Assembly (NCBI GenBank): GCA_965644295.1
Contig: CBFFRP010000191.1
Location: forward strand, 1 to 64,000
Source: Paraphysomonas bandaiensis
Lineage: Eukaryota; Chrysophyceae
Direction of reading: 5' to 3'
DNA: 64,000 nt
A program made the position numbers and the translations under genes. This document shows positions 1 to 11,519 of the stretch, piece after piece. Every line of letters starts with the position of its first letter. Within the stretch, counting starts at the first letter, position 1. Under the pieces are notes generated by a model. That model worked only from the letters and a program-made list of their open reading frames with translations. It searched no databases and was not told where the DNA came from.

Positions 1-160
1 CGGAAATTATAATGGCCATTAATATATAGCAGTACAGGTCATTAATGGTAGTCCGGTTACCGGCAATTATAATGGCATTAATTAAGATTGTCCCGGCAAT
101 TATAATGGCATTACCATATTACCATTAATGGTTACCAGGCCCTGATATATTCGCCCTTTT
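1..160. repeat. AATTATAATGGC-type interspersed repeat
   Basis: Short units built around AATTATAATGGC and CCATTAATGG recur three to four times, in both orientations. A related block lies at about 43,150-43,250, sharing the GGCCATTAA core and the 'AGGCCCTGA' edge. No coding frame is seen. It is probably a MITE-like or decayed interspersed repeat, cut by the window edge. The stretch from 160 to 711 holds nothing I can name; it is presumably downstream of the kinase gene that ends at 712. Confidence 0.4.
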
Positions 161-711
161 CTTGAACGCACACATTTTTATTAAATGGTCAGATGTTTTA
201 TTATAATTCAATCTTTTACAGTCATAATCTCGTCGTAAGGAAAGCTCAAATGCAATGACAAGACTAGTCCCAACACACCAATTTATCCATTAAAATAGGG
301 GTTAATTTGTCTCACCAATTCGATTCGAATTTTACAGTAGCTGAGAAATATACCCATTAAATACTTATATGATGGCATACACACCGTACACTTATCGCGA
401 TAAATTCGTAATATTATAGATAAAAACATATATCAAATGTAGCTACAAGTAACTCTACAATATTTCCTAAACGAAGCGTGAAAGGAACAAGAGGTAAATT
501 TATCTAATCGTATGTATTGGACAGCTAGTGCTGTGCAGTCGTGGCATTACCACGGCTAAGGCCGAGGAAAGTCTCGTGTCTCTTGGGTACGGAAGCGTTC
601 GATACTACAGGCACCCGTTATGAAGTCCATACGTTGCTATATATCCGAATCTGAAAAGCCGTCTGAATCCTGAAGTATGCATAAATATAGAGATGCAAGG
701 CATAAAATAAC

Positions 712-3587
712 CTATACCGAAAAACTGAAATCAGAGGAATCATCATCACCTTCTGCGGACCGCATTTTCTCGACCTGTAACTTCGATTTCTCAATCATGT
801 CACTGAAGTACACACCCGTGAGGAAAAAATAATGAAATACGAAACATGATTTCAAATACCTGAGATGAGAGGATTGTCGCTTTATTAATTTTTCTCGTCG
901 ATCGGAAACAGAACTCTTGGCGGATTCTGTCCAACTGTATGTATATACTTTACGCACTTCAGATGCATATATAGTATACGTACCTCTTTATTCTAGTCAA
1001 CTTTTTCACTTTTTCTCTCCGCTTCTTCTGCGTTGCAACTGTAGTTTTAGCCTTTTGAGCCCACCTGATGTGTGTGACATTACAAAAAACATACATATAT
1101 ATTCTCCTGTTACCGTTTCATTGATGCAACGTCAGAAAGAGATTTCAGAGTTCCTCTCTCTCTGTGCGCTTCTTCAGCATCTTTTTGTGCAGAGATCGTC
1201 AAGCTGGATAGGGAAACTAATTGGCCGACATATCACAAGGTGGAAACATACGTCTACTACCTTTCCAGTTCGTCTTGACAGCTTTTGAGATCGCGTTTTC
1301 TAATAAGAATATTCGATCTTGCGGTAGAGAGCCAACTGTACAAAGATTATTGTACACGTCAACTTAAGGAGCCACTCACGCTCTGATTTTCGCCAAAAGC
1401 CGTGGTGAAAACACGACTGGAGTGCTCGCCTCTGGCTGCTCGGAATCCCCTGTGCTAGCTGAAACCAACGTCACCTCTTCTTCACCACTGGTGAACAAAC
1501 AGTCAATAGAGTCTTGTCATGCTATAAAGCCTTACCACTGTGCAGGAACCCCGAGTACCCAACAATGTGTCTGAATTTCAACTATACTCAGTCTGCGTAC
1601 TCTGTTTCAGCCAAAAATGCATGTCAACTATCAAGTGACCTTTTCTCAGGTTTTTTTTGAAGGATGTGATGAAACAAATCTTTAAGTTCTACCGAGTAAG
1701 ATTAAATATGAAGGGAGGTAATGCGACGGTAAATCAATCACCTGGAGAAATAGAATGGGGCATCACAGGATCATCATATCTTGATATCGAAATTAACACT
1801 TTCATAATATCGATATTGATCATTTACCTTATTGCGTGAAACAATACCGACGTCAAGGGATTCTGAAAGGGGGGTTTGCCGAAAATGAATATCCACAGGC
1901 ATATACTGGCAGCCCATATATCGGCCATATACGCTGAATGAATACTGTCGCAATTTGAGGAGGTATATAAATATGAAAGGCATAAAGTAGAGCACCTGGA
2001 GGCTTTCGTTTCGCACATTTCCGGACTATAGAAAGAATATGTTCCTGTTTCGAAATACAGTCACGATACACGGAAGGTACTTCACAATTAGATCAGACCT
2101 TCAGTCTGTCGTACAATTCCTCTGCTCTTTGAGTGGGGCAAAACTCGAAGGCTTCTTGTTTCCTTCACTCTTTCGTCCGCGAAATGATTAGAAACTCCGA
2201 AATCAGCGACCTATACGTGAGACTCGAAGGTCAACATCACTGGAATTTGTCAAGACAACATCGCACACCTTTAAATTCCCGTGAAAGTCAACCAATAAAT
2301 TGTCCGGTTTTATATCCCTACCCAAGCGAGTTAAACGTGTGTGTTTGTTGAGGTACCTGATACCTGTGGGCAATATGATGGACGTGTAGGTACGCTAACG
2401 CACTCATTAGGTCACTTCGTAACAGTCCAGTTAAAAGTGCGTGGTTGTTATCGATACCACATACCGGAACACTTTACTAGCCATTGCTTCTAGCATAACC
2501 CCATTCGTAAGTTTGCAAACAAAGGAACTAGTTGCAGAATTATAGGTCATTATGGGTCCCGCCTGAAGAGAAGTTAACCCACGAGTATAATTCCGCCAAC
2601 AGACCTCTACATATTCCATTACGAGATAAAGGTTTTTGCTATCCGTTGAGTCAATGACTTCATGAAGCTTCACTAAATGGGGGTGCGATAGACGGGTAAG
2701 AACTTGAATTTCTTTAGCAACCTCTTCCGGAAGAGATTCAGTCTAAAAGAAACACTCATTACGCATCTCACATTTCTACTTTACTGCGACACAAAATTTC
2801 AGCTCACACCCAGCTCATACCCATTTGCTAGGAAAATTTGGAGGCATATCTGTATAGGTCGGAGAAGTCTCAGGTGTTGTATTTGGGGTGGAATTATTAC
2901 TTCCCACACTCCCTCGGCGAAACTGATTAGACTTCCGACGGCACTCCATCGCAGTCTTCTTTATCATTTTCACAGCATACCTGCAATTATACGTTATTAA
3001 CTCATACAACAGTGAAAGAAACACTACTACATCTCAGTAGTAATGGCTGTGGTGCCATATTCTTCATGCGGTAACTTGACCGCAAGTTTGACCTCTGCGA
3101 AGGAACCCTACGTCACTATCATCACTGAAATTTGGATACACTTGCGAATAAAGGAACCTGCCCAATAGTCTTTAAAAAAGTATACTGATTTACTCCTAAC
3201 TGCTTCCCCTTGCTCATCAGTACATCCACTCTAAATCAAGGACTTATTACATTCACAATGAATTTACAAATAAACATACTCTTGGGTAAATTGCACATGG
3301 GATTCCTTGTCGAAAAACCTGGCGTTTGCATGCTCTGGACCTGAGGGTGACATTACATAACCGTAAAATACAAATTAACATGAATTTTACTCTTTATAAT
3401 ATCATTCTTGGTTTCAGGTGGGTGAACATCACGGCGAATATAAGTGACGGAATCGGTTTCATCATTTAGCCCGATAGATATTGTATTTCTACAATTACAC
3501 AACACAGATTATCAACTACTACAAATAAATCAACAGCACTCACATGTCAATCTCTTCGCTTGATGCGTTTACTACTGTTTCCTCCAT
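712..3587 (-). CDS. CaMKK/LKB1-type serine/threonine protein kinase, about 22 exons
   Basis: A protein kinase probably of the CaMKK/LKB1 (AMPK-activating) type, likely cytosolic. Joining GT...AG exons by eye on the minus strand gives one continuous frame. First exons are 3587-3544, 3488-3391, 3340-3280 and 3230-3158; the stop is at 712-714. The kinase domain is complete: glycine loop GQGSFAEVK, lysine motif YAVKMIKK, a Ser/Thr/Pro-rich insert after it, hinge NLYLVMEYVE, AGPIMT (the CaMKK-like 'GGPxM' region), catalytic loop HRDIKPDNLL, VADFGVS, activation-segment end TEGTYSFYSPEMC, YMADIWAASICLWIF, and final helix RSLDIEIQTHCWVLG. A tail rich in Lys/Arg and Glu follows, possibly coiled coil, ending in an acidic DDDSSDFSFSV. 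Introns are about 45-100 nt. Splice phases agree throughout, which supports an intact gene. Individual minor exons after the kinase domain could be slightly wrong. Confidence 0.85.
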
Positions 3588-5747
3588 ATTTATATATCCT
3601 GTAGATTATAATTATTTATTCTAATGTATATCCTTCTATTGCGGTCGCTCTCAGCTCTCAGTGTATGCTACTACTTAATCAGCGTCACTTTCAGCAAGTA
3701 TAAGTTACCACACCATTCCAAAATGTGCGATAACAACCTTCCAATAACTGAAGGTGCGCACAGCTATATACTCACGATCGTATTCAAAGGATAGCTAATA
3801 TACTAACCAGAGAACAAACGATCCAATCATATGAATTTCCAGCCAATAAATGCTCCCCAAAAAAACTGCGTTGACCAACCAATCGAAATGTAATTTTTCA
3901 TATGGAAGCTATAAAACAGGGCTGACCTTTAATAACCAATGATATAGCATCTATCAAAAATATTCATGAGCTATTGGTTACAGATTGCTGTTTGTGTTCC
4001 CTCAATCACATGCATGATATTCCTCTACAACATCTAGACATGAATCATATCTATATATAGTGTAGTGAAACATTGATATAAAGATATTCATAAGTGATTA
4101 AAAACTGGTCAACAATGTGGAAGGTGTGAAGGCCTACATTTCTAATATTCATAACCAGCAAATGCAGGGTAAAAGCCTGTCAATGTGGTTGAGACGCGTA
4201 TTTTGTGATATTTGAGTTTGATGAAGGGAGATATTTGGTTGAAGGTTTACTGTTGCCACACTCACATCTCATGACTTACGTGTCCCAGATAAACTTCCCA
4301 TACTGGTATCACATGTACTCCGAGAGAAAACTGTCCAATGGGTTACTGCAGCACTGGCAAAACGATTCAAGAACAGTAACATGTGCATTGCTTTGTACAC
4401 CATTTTACGATTCAAGTTCTACGATATTGGTGGATGAGGACTTCGTTCGAGAATATTATCAAGTACATCATGAAGCTCTGTGAGCTTCAGTTGACTTAAA
4501 ATACCTTTCCAACCTTTCGTCAAAGTCAACTGTTATATAATTTACTTCTTCCAGCCTATTCTCGTTTGGTGGATATTTCAAAATTAGTTCAAACGACGAG
4601 CTGTGCTATGTTTAGTGTTGTATGTGGCACTGTAAAAATGCCTGCTTATTAGCAGTATATCTAGCGGTATAAGGCTAGGTTTACGTAAGCATAAATCTAT
4701 TAATGGTCATCCTATCTCAGGAGAGTTTGGACAGGTTTTCGAACAGGCAAGCTGAAATACTTCCAATAGAGTATTGCAAACCAGGAGCACAGACTTTACT
4801 TGGGGCTAATCTCTAACTATTGGTCAAACCAGGGCCAAAATCAATCGAAACGAAACTTCGTGCTTAGGCTGCGATTCTCCTTCTGATTCCATCAAGCACA
4901 TAAGCTTAAGCAGTCGACACCCACAAACCACATTCAGTCGAGGAACCTATCAACTACACATAGTATCCCAGATGTGTTTCTCAAGTATAATGCTAGTAAA
5001 GAGGTGTCATAACTTAAGTCAACTTTCTATACTCTCTGGATCGCAGATGACAGATAGAAATGCCAAAACATCTCGAGAACCTCATGCCTTGGAATCCACC
5101 TGTTAGAAATGTAACGACCACTCTTCTTCACAGTAAAAAAACTAGGGACCAAAGCCAGAGACAATCTACAGCAAAGATCGAATCACTCCTAGTATATTCA
5201 CAAGCCAAGCACGTTCTACAAGTTGATGTGGTCATAAACCACGGTGCTGTAGTCAAAACTGGTAAAATTTAAGCTAATTATTGCAATTTAATTGCCAATT
5301 ATTGTCTAATTAACTTAGTAAAGCCCAAGAACATAAAGCCCACCAATAGATGAAATGCCATAGATTTGCGCATTAAGAAAATGGATGATCGTCTATAGTT
5401 ATCCACTCCAACCATATGAGCGCATTAAGAGAGAAAGGAGAAACTTTTCTCTCAACATAATAATTCATGGGACCAGCTCCCCGTAAAACTGTCTTGACCT
5501 CTTGGCATCTCAGCCTTCGTGTTGCTTTGCATGCTGATCCCAGTGAACCGTCCTGCTTATCTCTGTCACTGATACGATTTTTGACATTCTCTGCATTCTC
5601 ATTTCTGATGACCATCATCTTGAGTCCTTGAGTTGGGTAGAAACATCCTTAAAAAGGACTCTGGTATTAAGTGTTCAGACACCTCTAGATTAATGATACA
5701 CACACTCTTCTACATTATAATGATGATATATATTTAGTAGCACGATC
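3588..5747. other. Intergenic, no convincing gene
   Basis: Open frames at 4205-4483 (+), 5060-5272 (+) and 5373-5618 (-) are short, lack recognisable motifs and have no consistent splice partners that I could find. They could be decayed transposon genes. The bases just upstream of 3587 are presumably the kinase promoter, but no specific element can be supported. Confidence 0.4.
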
Positions 5748-6250
5748 ACCCTCAACAAAGTCGGACTTTCACCCTTTCGTCGTGTTCTGGGGGATAAGTA
5801 CCGGAGGTATTTCTCCGGGAAACTAACGTGAGCCGCATATATAGTCAGCAGATATTGTTCTGCCCACTCATAGCCAATGCTTGTGTGGTACTAGGGACAC
5901 TAATAAGTGTCAACTGTGTAGACGTCTTTGGGCCCTGACGAATAAACAGGCATCCGGGAATGGGCCCACCTGATGGGCATCCGGGACAGGCCCCACCTGA
6001 AGGGTAACCGGGGTATTTGGCTGCCTGCTGAAGTCAAGCATCCGGGATGTTCACCTTAAGAACTCAGAGCGGAAGTGGTCGCACCTTGGTGCTTGCGGCG
6101 ACGCACAAGCAGCTTCCGTAGCGTTAAATAGTAGGATAAAAAAGTGTGTACTGATTAGTCACAGGTAGAGGTCTAACTAGTTTGTCTAGCATTCATCTAG
6201 CTACTAAGTTGGTGCAGGTTTTTAACGCCTATTGCTAATAATAAGACTTT
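5748..6250 (+). mobile_element. Short non-coding retroposon, copy 1
   Basis: This matches the element at 48,063-49,706 in its last 200 bp: GGAAGTGGTCGCACCTTGG, GTTAAATAGTAGGATAAAA, GGTGCAGGTTT, AACGCCTATTGCTAA and a terminal AAGACTTTCAATA. The upstream half matches another copy at about 10,138-10,620 (the segment TTTCTCCGGGAAACTAACGTG). TAGTAGCA just before and just after may be a target-site duplication. Imperfect tandem units carrying GGGCATCCGGGA and CCACCTGA lie at about 5,945-6,050. There is no coding frame. Confidence 0.55.
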
Positions 6251-6883
6251 CAATATATAGTAGCATGGTATGAAATGACCAAAACTCTAAATATCCAGGT
6301 TTTTGACTACAGAAAACAGTTATAAGCCCTGATATTACCATATCCATGCCGCTGCGCGTCTAGTTCGTTCGTAGTGAACTTCAATCCTTCAGTGACCTCT
6401 GTCCTGTAAGGCAGGATCGGTAATATGATTGCCAAACTACTTAGAGATACATATCTTAAAACTAGAAGGGTATTACGCTATATGGGTCGAGCTGAACTTA
6501 GTCTTGTAGCTCAAGATCAAGAGGAAAGAAACGTAATCGACCGTTCAAAGAAACACTACTTCTCTTAATGTAAAGATATTAATAAGAGAGCCAGCCTTCC
6601 CACCATATTAATAGCAATTATAATAGCTATGAAGGGAGACGGTCATTAAGGGCAATAAAGTAGGATTTATTATGTTCACCTTCTATGTTTACGTACATTT
6701 CACTTGCATCGAGATTTCATAAATGTATGAACAACGACAGGATCATTCCGGCAGTAGAGAAAGTATACAATATTTATAACAACTTACAATCTTGGAAGCC
6801 GATCATATTTACGACGATCCTACTAAAAATGAGTACCCACTGCTTCCACGAGTTTACAGAGGTACTGAATTTAGCTTAGAAGA
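6251..6883. other. Intergenic, nothing recognised
   Basis: AT-rich sequence between the retroposon copy and the 3' end of the minus-strand gene. One 64-codon open frame at 6685-6879 has no motif and is probably chance. Confidence 0.4.
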
Positions 6884-8342
6884 TTAACCACAGGATTTGG
6901 ATGTTTTCGTCCGCCCTTTGCGGCGCGATGTATATATACGTGGCGTCTCATTGGCTTTGAAAACGCCATTGAAGAACATAGCTTGTATTTTCAGTTGGAA
7001 ATCCAAACGGCAGGAGGCAAAAACACAAATGTCTCGTATCGTTATTGACACTGACTTAAAATCTTTGCTATTCAATCTCCATAAGCACTTAGACTCAATA
7101 TTTGTCGACATGTCATCGTATAGTGACGATATCGTTTCATTAGCATGGGCTGTCAGGCTGTCACCGGACTCGCAGTCTCCTTCCCATCTTGCGATCTCTT
7201 TTACTCGCTTGTTTTTTTTAATATTATCTAAGGCGTAGTTGTATACGTCGCGAAGAAAAGATTCTATCGGGTCGTCTGTTCCTTTCACTCTCTTTCTGTG
7301 TTGAGGTGGAAAAAGAGTCTGCACGCTGGAGACAATACTACCGTAAGGAAGAGGAACACTGAAACAGAATCATTCTAGTGAAAACCGTTATATATATAAC
7401 CTACGTGAGCATTAAATCCGACAACTTTCGCCCCTTGTCTGATCTAGTTCGGCTGCCTGCGTACAGTGCCGACATGCAAGGGGCGGTCACACTTTCAGTC
7501 GGCGACGAGGGCTGACAACCCGCGTTGTTTTGTCGTGGACCAATCGGGGTAGTCGAAATACCACCACTGCAACGAGAAATTTCCCAAGCGATACCTTCCA
7601 ATATTGCTCTGATCATCTGTTATACATTCCATCACCTAAAATCTATTATCCTATAAACGTCAGGTGGGTACCTCATCAAAAGTGGAACAAACACGAAGGC
7701 TAGAAAACGCTACCACTGCATAGAGTTGGTGCAAATACACAATTCCACGACGGTTGAAATCGAGCTCGCTAAATATCATGCCAGCAGTATGTTCAGGAAA
7801 ACTAGGGATCGTTGCCAAGATTGCCCGAATAAATATCTTGATGATGAATTACACAAATATTAATAACAGGTGCTAGAACGTACATTTCTGTGAACAAGTA
7901 CCCCAGTGTCATCAAGAGCACAAAACCCAATTGAATTTGAGTCTTCCAATAATACCATTGTACTTTCCATTATATCGAGTACGTCAGCTTCTGATGCATG
8001 AAGATAGCCAATCAGAATTTCGATGAGACTAAAAAGGCCACCTTTTGAGGAAGCAGGAATAACGTTTGCCTTGGTAACTTCTGTCGCTGTTGAGAGCGCA
8101 GGTAATGTAGGTTGACTATCGCAACATTTTAGTCAGAGTACCAGAAATGTATGTCATGTATACCTCGCAACTGTCACACGCTTCCATTTATTCTTGTGTG
8201 ATTTTGAGTGTCGCTTAATATACTCTGGATTGAGGCTATCAAACACATTATCAGCAGATGGGCACAGTAAAGATCCATGAAGACTGTCCATGCTGAAGCT
8301 CTTTTTGGCTCGAGTACGCTGTCGAGTTGCTATTTTAGACAT
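6884..8342 (-). CDS. Hypothetical protein, five exons, possible degenerate EF-hand
   Basis: Not recognised. Exons joined by eye: 8342 to about 8159 (starts MSKIATRQRTRAKKSF, basic), then about 8113-7880 (starts SQPTLPALSTA; hydrophobic-helical, with GGLFSLIEILIGYLH), about 7840-7670 (contains FSELDFNRRGIVYLHQLY, which resembles an EF-hand helix-loop-helix with a weak loop), 7616-7403 (Ser/Thr/Pro/Gly-rich), and 7345-6884 (starts IVSSVQTLF, ends KTSKSCG). Phases agree at all four introns, which are about 45-65 nt apart from the slightly longer last ones. The consistent joins argue for a real gene of about 390 residues. Function is unknown; a calcium-linked role would be a guess. Confidence 0.6.
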
Positions 8343-8993
8343 TACTATAGATGTATTGTTGTATCACAAATCAAGTTTGCTGTAGACTAATATTAGACTG
8401 AGATCAACTAAGAGCCAACTTGTCGAATTAATAACGAAGTATAATCCTATGTCCAGAATATAGAGTTGTCAGACATATTCAATGAACAATAGGTTGTCAT
8501 TGATATCAATATAAATAGACACATCTTCGCGTTGAGGTGATAGTTATAAACGACACACTGCGACGATGGTTCGTACGCTCAAAGAATCAATAAGTTTCAC
8601 ACACAAACATAAGTTTTACATCAAATATGTATATTAAAAGTTGCATCTAATACAGCAAGACTGCGTAAATTAGCTGACTTTTACGTTCAGCTGATGGGGG
8701 AGGAAAGTTCAGTCATCTCTGTCACTTCAACCATCTGTGTATGGTTTCATAACGGATGTCAACCATATCTGTATCCGGGTCGAATACCGAATAGCCGGAT
8801 CTTGTCATTTTTTTCGGGATGTATGTTCTATACAGCAGTATACCGTATACCGTATACTGGTGTACCAGTATGTAGCATCCAGAGTGTCATAAAGTATATG
8901 TGTTCTTGTGGATACATACAACCCCTCATGGGGTGCGTGTACTTCCTGTGAAAAGAAGAAAGGCTTTTCGTGCAACCATATTTGATATCAGTG
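8343..8993. other. Intergenic spacer between divergent genes
   Basis: This lies between the start of the minus-strand gene at 8342 and the plus-strand PH-like gene at 8994, so it should hold both promoters. A cluster of GTATAC/CAGTATAC palindromes lies at about 8,830-8,875. No promoter element can be asserted. Confidence 0.35.
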
Positions 8994-9551
8994 ATGTTTT
9001 ACACGATATTAGGTCAAATATGCTCTTGTCTGGATCCCAATGGAAGCACCACGAGTGAGGAATTAAATATTCTTCATCGCGGCGGAAAATTTGCGAGGAG
9101 CATATATCTTGGACTATCCAGCCAAGAGCTCTTTATGGAACTAAGTAAAGATAATTCCACGATTGCGTGGAAAACGCTAAATAGTACATCAGTGGAATTT
9201 GGGGAAATAGATTTAGCTGGTAGTGTTAAATCTGTGCGCCCACAAGGTCACCAAGGAATACAATACATTGACAACAACGGCAAGTGTATATTTGAAGTAA
9301 ACGCAGACGATAGAGCTGTCAGAGACCAGTGGATTGTTGCGCTGAATGAGTTACTATCATCATGGAATGAAGACCCTAGTAAAAGACCGCACTCAACTGT
9401 TTCTTCCAAAGGAACCTCAAATAAAGCTGAGTATTTTAAAGCTCGTGAAGAAGAACTGTTGCGAAGGGAACAAGAAGCAGCAGAAAGAAAGAAGAAGTAC
9501 AGTGCTGGCGGCATGAAGTATACTGCAATGGCGTTGGCCAACAAATCTTAG
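8994..9551 (+). CDS. Small PH-like protein with charged C-terminal helix
   Basis: A 185-residue open frame from ATG 8994. The first 120 residues look like a divergent pleckstrin-homology fold: short beta-like stretches followed by an ending helix, VRDQWIVALNELLSSW, with the Trp typical of the PH C-terminal helix. A linker of about 25 residues leads to a Glu/Arg/Lys-rich helix (YFKAREEELLRREQEAAE) and a GGMKYTAMALANKS tail. I have the impression that similar tails follow PH-like domains in other protists, but could not check. It would bind membrane lipid or protein partners if the PH call holds. An in-frame 5' extension without ATG exists, and CAG just before the start leaves room for a further 5' exon. 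Codon use and the clean stop support a real gene. Confidence 0.6.
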   Translation: MFYTILGQICSCLDPNGSTTSEELNILHRGGKFARSIYLGLSSQELFMELSKDNSTIAWKTLNSTSVEFGEIDLAGSVKSVRPQGHQGIQYIDNNGKCIFEVNADDRAVRDQWIVALNELLSSWNEDPSKRPHSTVSSKGTSNKAEYFKAREEELLRREQEAAERKKKYSAGGMKYTAMALANKS

Positions 9552-10137
9552 CATCACATATTCATTCAGCAATAAAATTTTCGTGGTGTGTATCTCCTGG
9601 CGAGTGTAGAAATAGTATAACGTAGGTGCATTCTGCTTTTAAATCTAATATTTTATGTATATTCACGATGTATAAGTACTTTCGTAAAGGGTAGTCTATT
9701 TACCTTGCTGAGTAAATAGAATACGAAATCCGTTCCGAGCGGTTACTCTGGCGTGTGGTGTTATACACAAGTAGTTCCGAAATGAGATAAATAAGAATGT
9801 CTGTGATTATTACTTCATGAGAACGGTTGTGTATAGAAACTAGTTTTACATCTATAGACTAACTAGTAACTGGACTCGAAATGATATAAAAAGTAGGTAT
9901 TAGTAAGTGGGAATTAGTTTGACTTGAGTGACTTTTTCCGTGTCAACTATATGGTTAAGGTATTCACGTCTACTATTTATAAGTTTTAGCCCAATCCTCA
10001 CCTGATTTAGATTATATAGCATAATAAGTATTTTTATAAGAATCACTGCATTTTTCTTCTAATAATAAGGTCTTCTTGATTATTCTTTTCCAAAGCTAGG
10101 GAACAAGGTGTTATATTTGCGTCAATGAGTAAAATGA
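9552..10137. other. Intergenic, nothing recognised
   Basis: AT-rich sequence with no motif or consistent exon that I can support. It probably holds the 3' UTR of the PH-like gene. Confidence 0.4.
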
Positions 10138-10640
10138 CTTCAACAAAGTCGGACTCGCACCTTTTGTGGTGTTATGATGGGGAATAAGTACCAGAGACAT
10201 TTCTCCGGGAAACTAACGTGAGCCAAAAATATAGACGGCAGATAATTTTCTGTCCACTCATTGTCAAATAAATGCTTGTGTGGTATAATAAAATAAGGTC
10301 CTGACGTCTTAGATAGGGTCCTGACAAATAAACAGGCATCCAGGAATGGGCCCACCTGAAGGGCATCCGGAGGTTGGGCTGTCTGCTGAAGTCAAGCATC
10401 CAGGCTGTTCACCTTAAGGACTCAAAATCCTGAAGTCAGCAGATGTCAGGTATATCAACATTCTGCTTGCTCACTGTGTTTGCTTTGAGAGCGACAGTGT
10501 TTGCTCCTTGGCTGGAGATGACGCACAACCAGCTTTCGTAACGTTAAATAGTAGGAAAGCACTAGTTAGTTACATTGTTTTGCTACATTATTTTTGACCT
10601 ATGAACGCCTATTGCTACAACTAGGAGATGTATGTAATGT
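10138..10640 (+). mobile_element. Short non-coding retroposon, copy 2 (divergent)
   Basis: Parallel to 5,756-6,240 along most of its length: AACAAAGTCGGACT, TTTCTCCGGGAAACTAACGTG, GGCATCC/CCACCTGAAGGG, GCGTTAAATAGTAGG-like and AACGCCTATTGCTA. The 3' end is altered. An inverted fragment of the same 3' end lies at about 10,837-10,920. Non-coding. Confidence 0.5.
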
Positions 10641-10836
10641 GTTCACTACTATTTCAGAATAAAAGTCACCGACTACACATCATAATATAACATATATTAT
10701 ACAATACATCCAGCTTTTTTTTTCAGTCAAAAGCACAAAGCTATTCTTTGTACGAGACCCCACTACTACTACACGTTTTCCTGTCAAAGCATTCTCATAT
10801 GAGAGCTGTTCACCTATTCTAATTTTTAGTCCATAT

Positions 10837-10920
10837 ATTGAAAGTCTTATTATTAGCAATAGGCGTTAAAAACCTGCACCAACTTTTAGTAGCTAGATGA
10901 ATGCTAGACAAACGTTTTAA
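10837..10920 (-). mobile_element. Retroposon 3'-end fragment, inverted
   Basis: The reverse strand reads the family 3' end: GCTAGCATTCATCTAGC-like, GGTGCAGGTTTTTAACGCC, TATTGCTAATAATAAGAC, TTTCAATA. The rest of the element is missing. It abuts the LTR that begins at 10,933. Confidence 0.5.
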
Positions 10921-10932
10921 AAGGATTTAAAG

Positions 10933-11320
10933 TGTACGCCAGCGGGCTGCTACACTGTTAAGCTCACCAGCGGGTGATGCTTCTCCACTCAGACGCAAAT
11001 CGTGAAAGAATTTGTATAAATCGTTATTTAAAACGTGTAATAGAAAAGTGAGTAACATGCTATATACAACTCTACAGTAACACACACATACAATATCATG
11101 TTCAGCATATCACTTCAGCACACAACACACCAGATCAGAAGTATTTTATCCGGTACGTATTTACAGCCTCAACACTCCGTGTATACACTGAAAGAGTAGA
11201 AACTGAATATGTATCTGAAAACTGAAAATACAAAAACACTCTGTACGTGTTAGAGACTACAACAGAAGAGTAACATATAATACTACTAACAACGCAGAAA
11301 ATAACCAGTACTGCGTTACA
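10933..11320 (-). repeat. Putative 3' LTR of decayed Gypsy element, with polypurine tract
   Basis: Read on the minus strand, a purine run (GGGGGGAAAGAGGGTAG, 11,321-11,337) immediately precedes TGTAACGCAGTACTGG. The following ~388 bp end in GGCGTACA, so the segment has TG...CA ends. It lies just downstream of the minus-strand integrase/chromodomain remnant at 11,520-13,082, where the 3' LTR belongs. The partner 5' LTR is absent, so the boundaries cannot be confirmed by alignment within this window. Confidence 0.5.
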
Positions 11321-11519
11321 CTACCCTCTTTCCCCCCAGCTGGAGAAATTAGATTGTGAATACAGACTGTGATTCATGTATGCAAATACTTAAATCGGCC
11401 ATAATAGTTAGCGTCATTCTAAGTATAAACAAACAAAATCAGATTTAAACAGATATGGAGAATAAACTAGATAGACAAGGTAGTATTGTAATAGAAATAA
11501 AAGAATATTGAGAATATTA

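Noticed and set aside
917-1288. 123-codon plus-strand open frame
   Set aside because: It overlaps the minus-strand kinase 3' exons, which join in phase; the plus frame has no motif.
4205-4483. 92-codon open frame
   Set aside because: No motif, no splice partners, surrounded by stop-rich sequence; mentioned only as a possible remnant.
8694-8951. 85-codon open frame before the PH-like gene
   Set aside because: Covers the GTATAC palindrome cluster; composition is low-complexity and no domain is visible.
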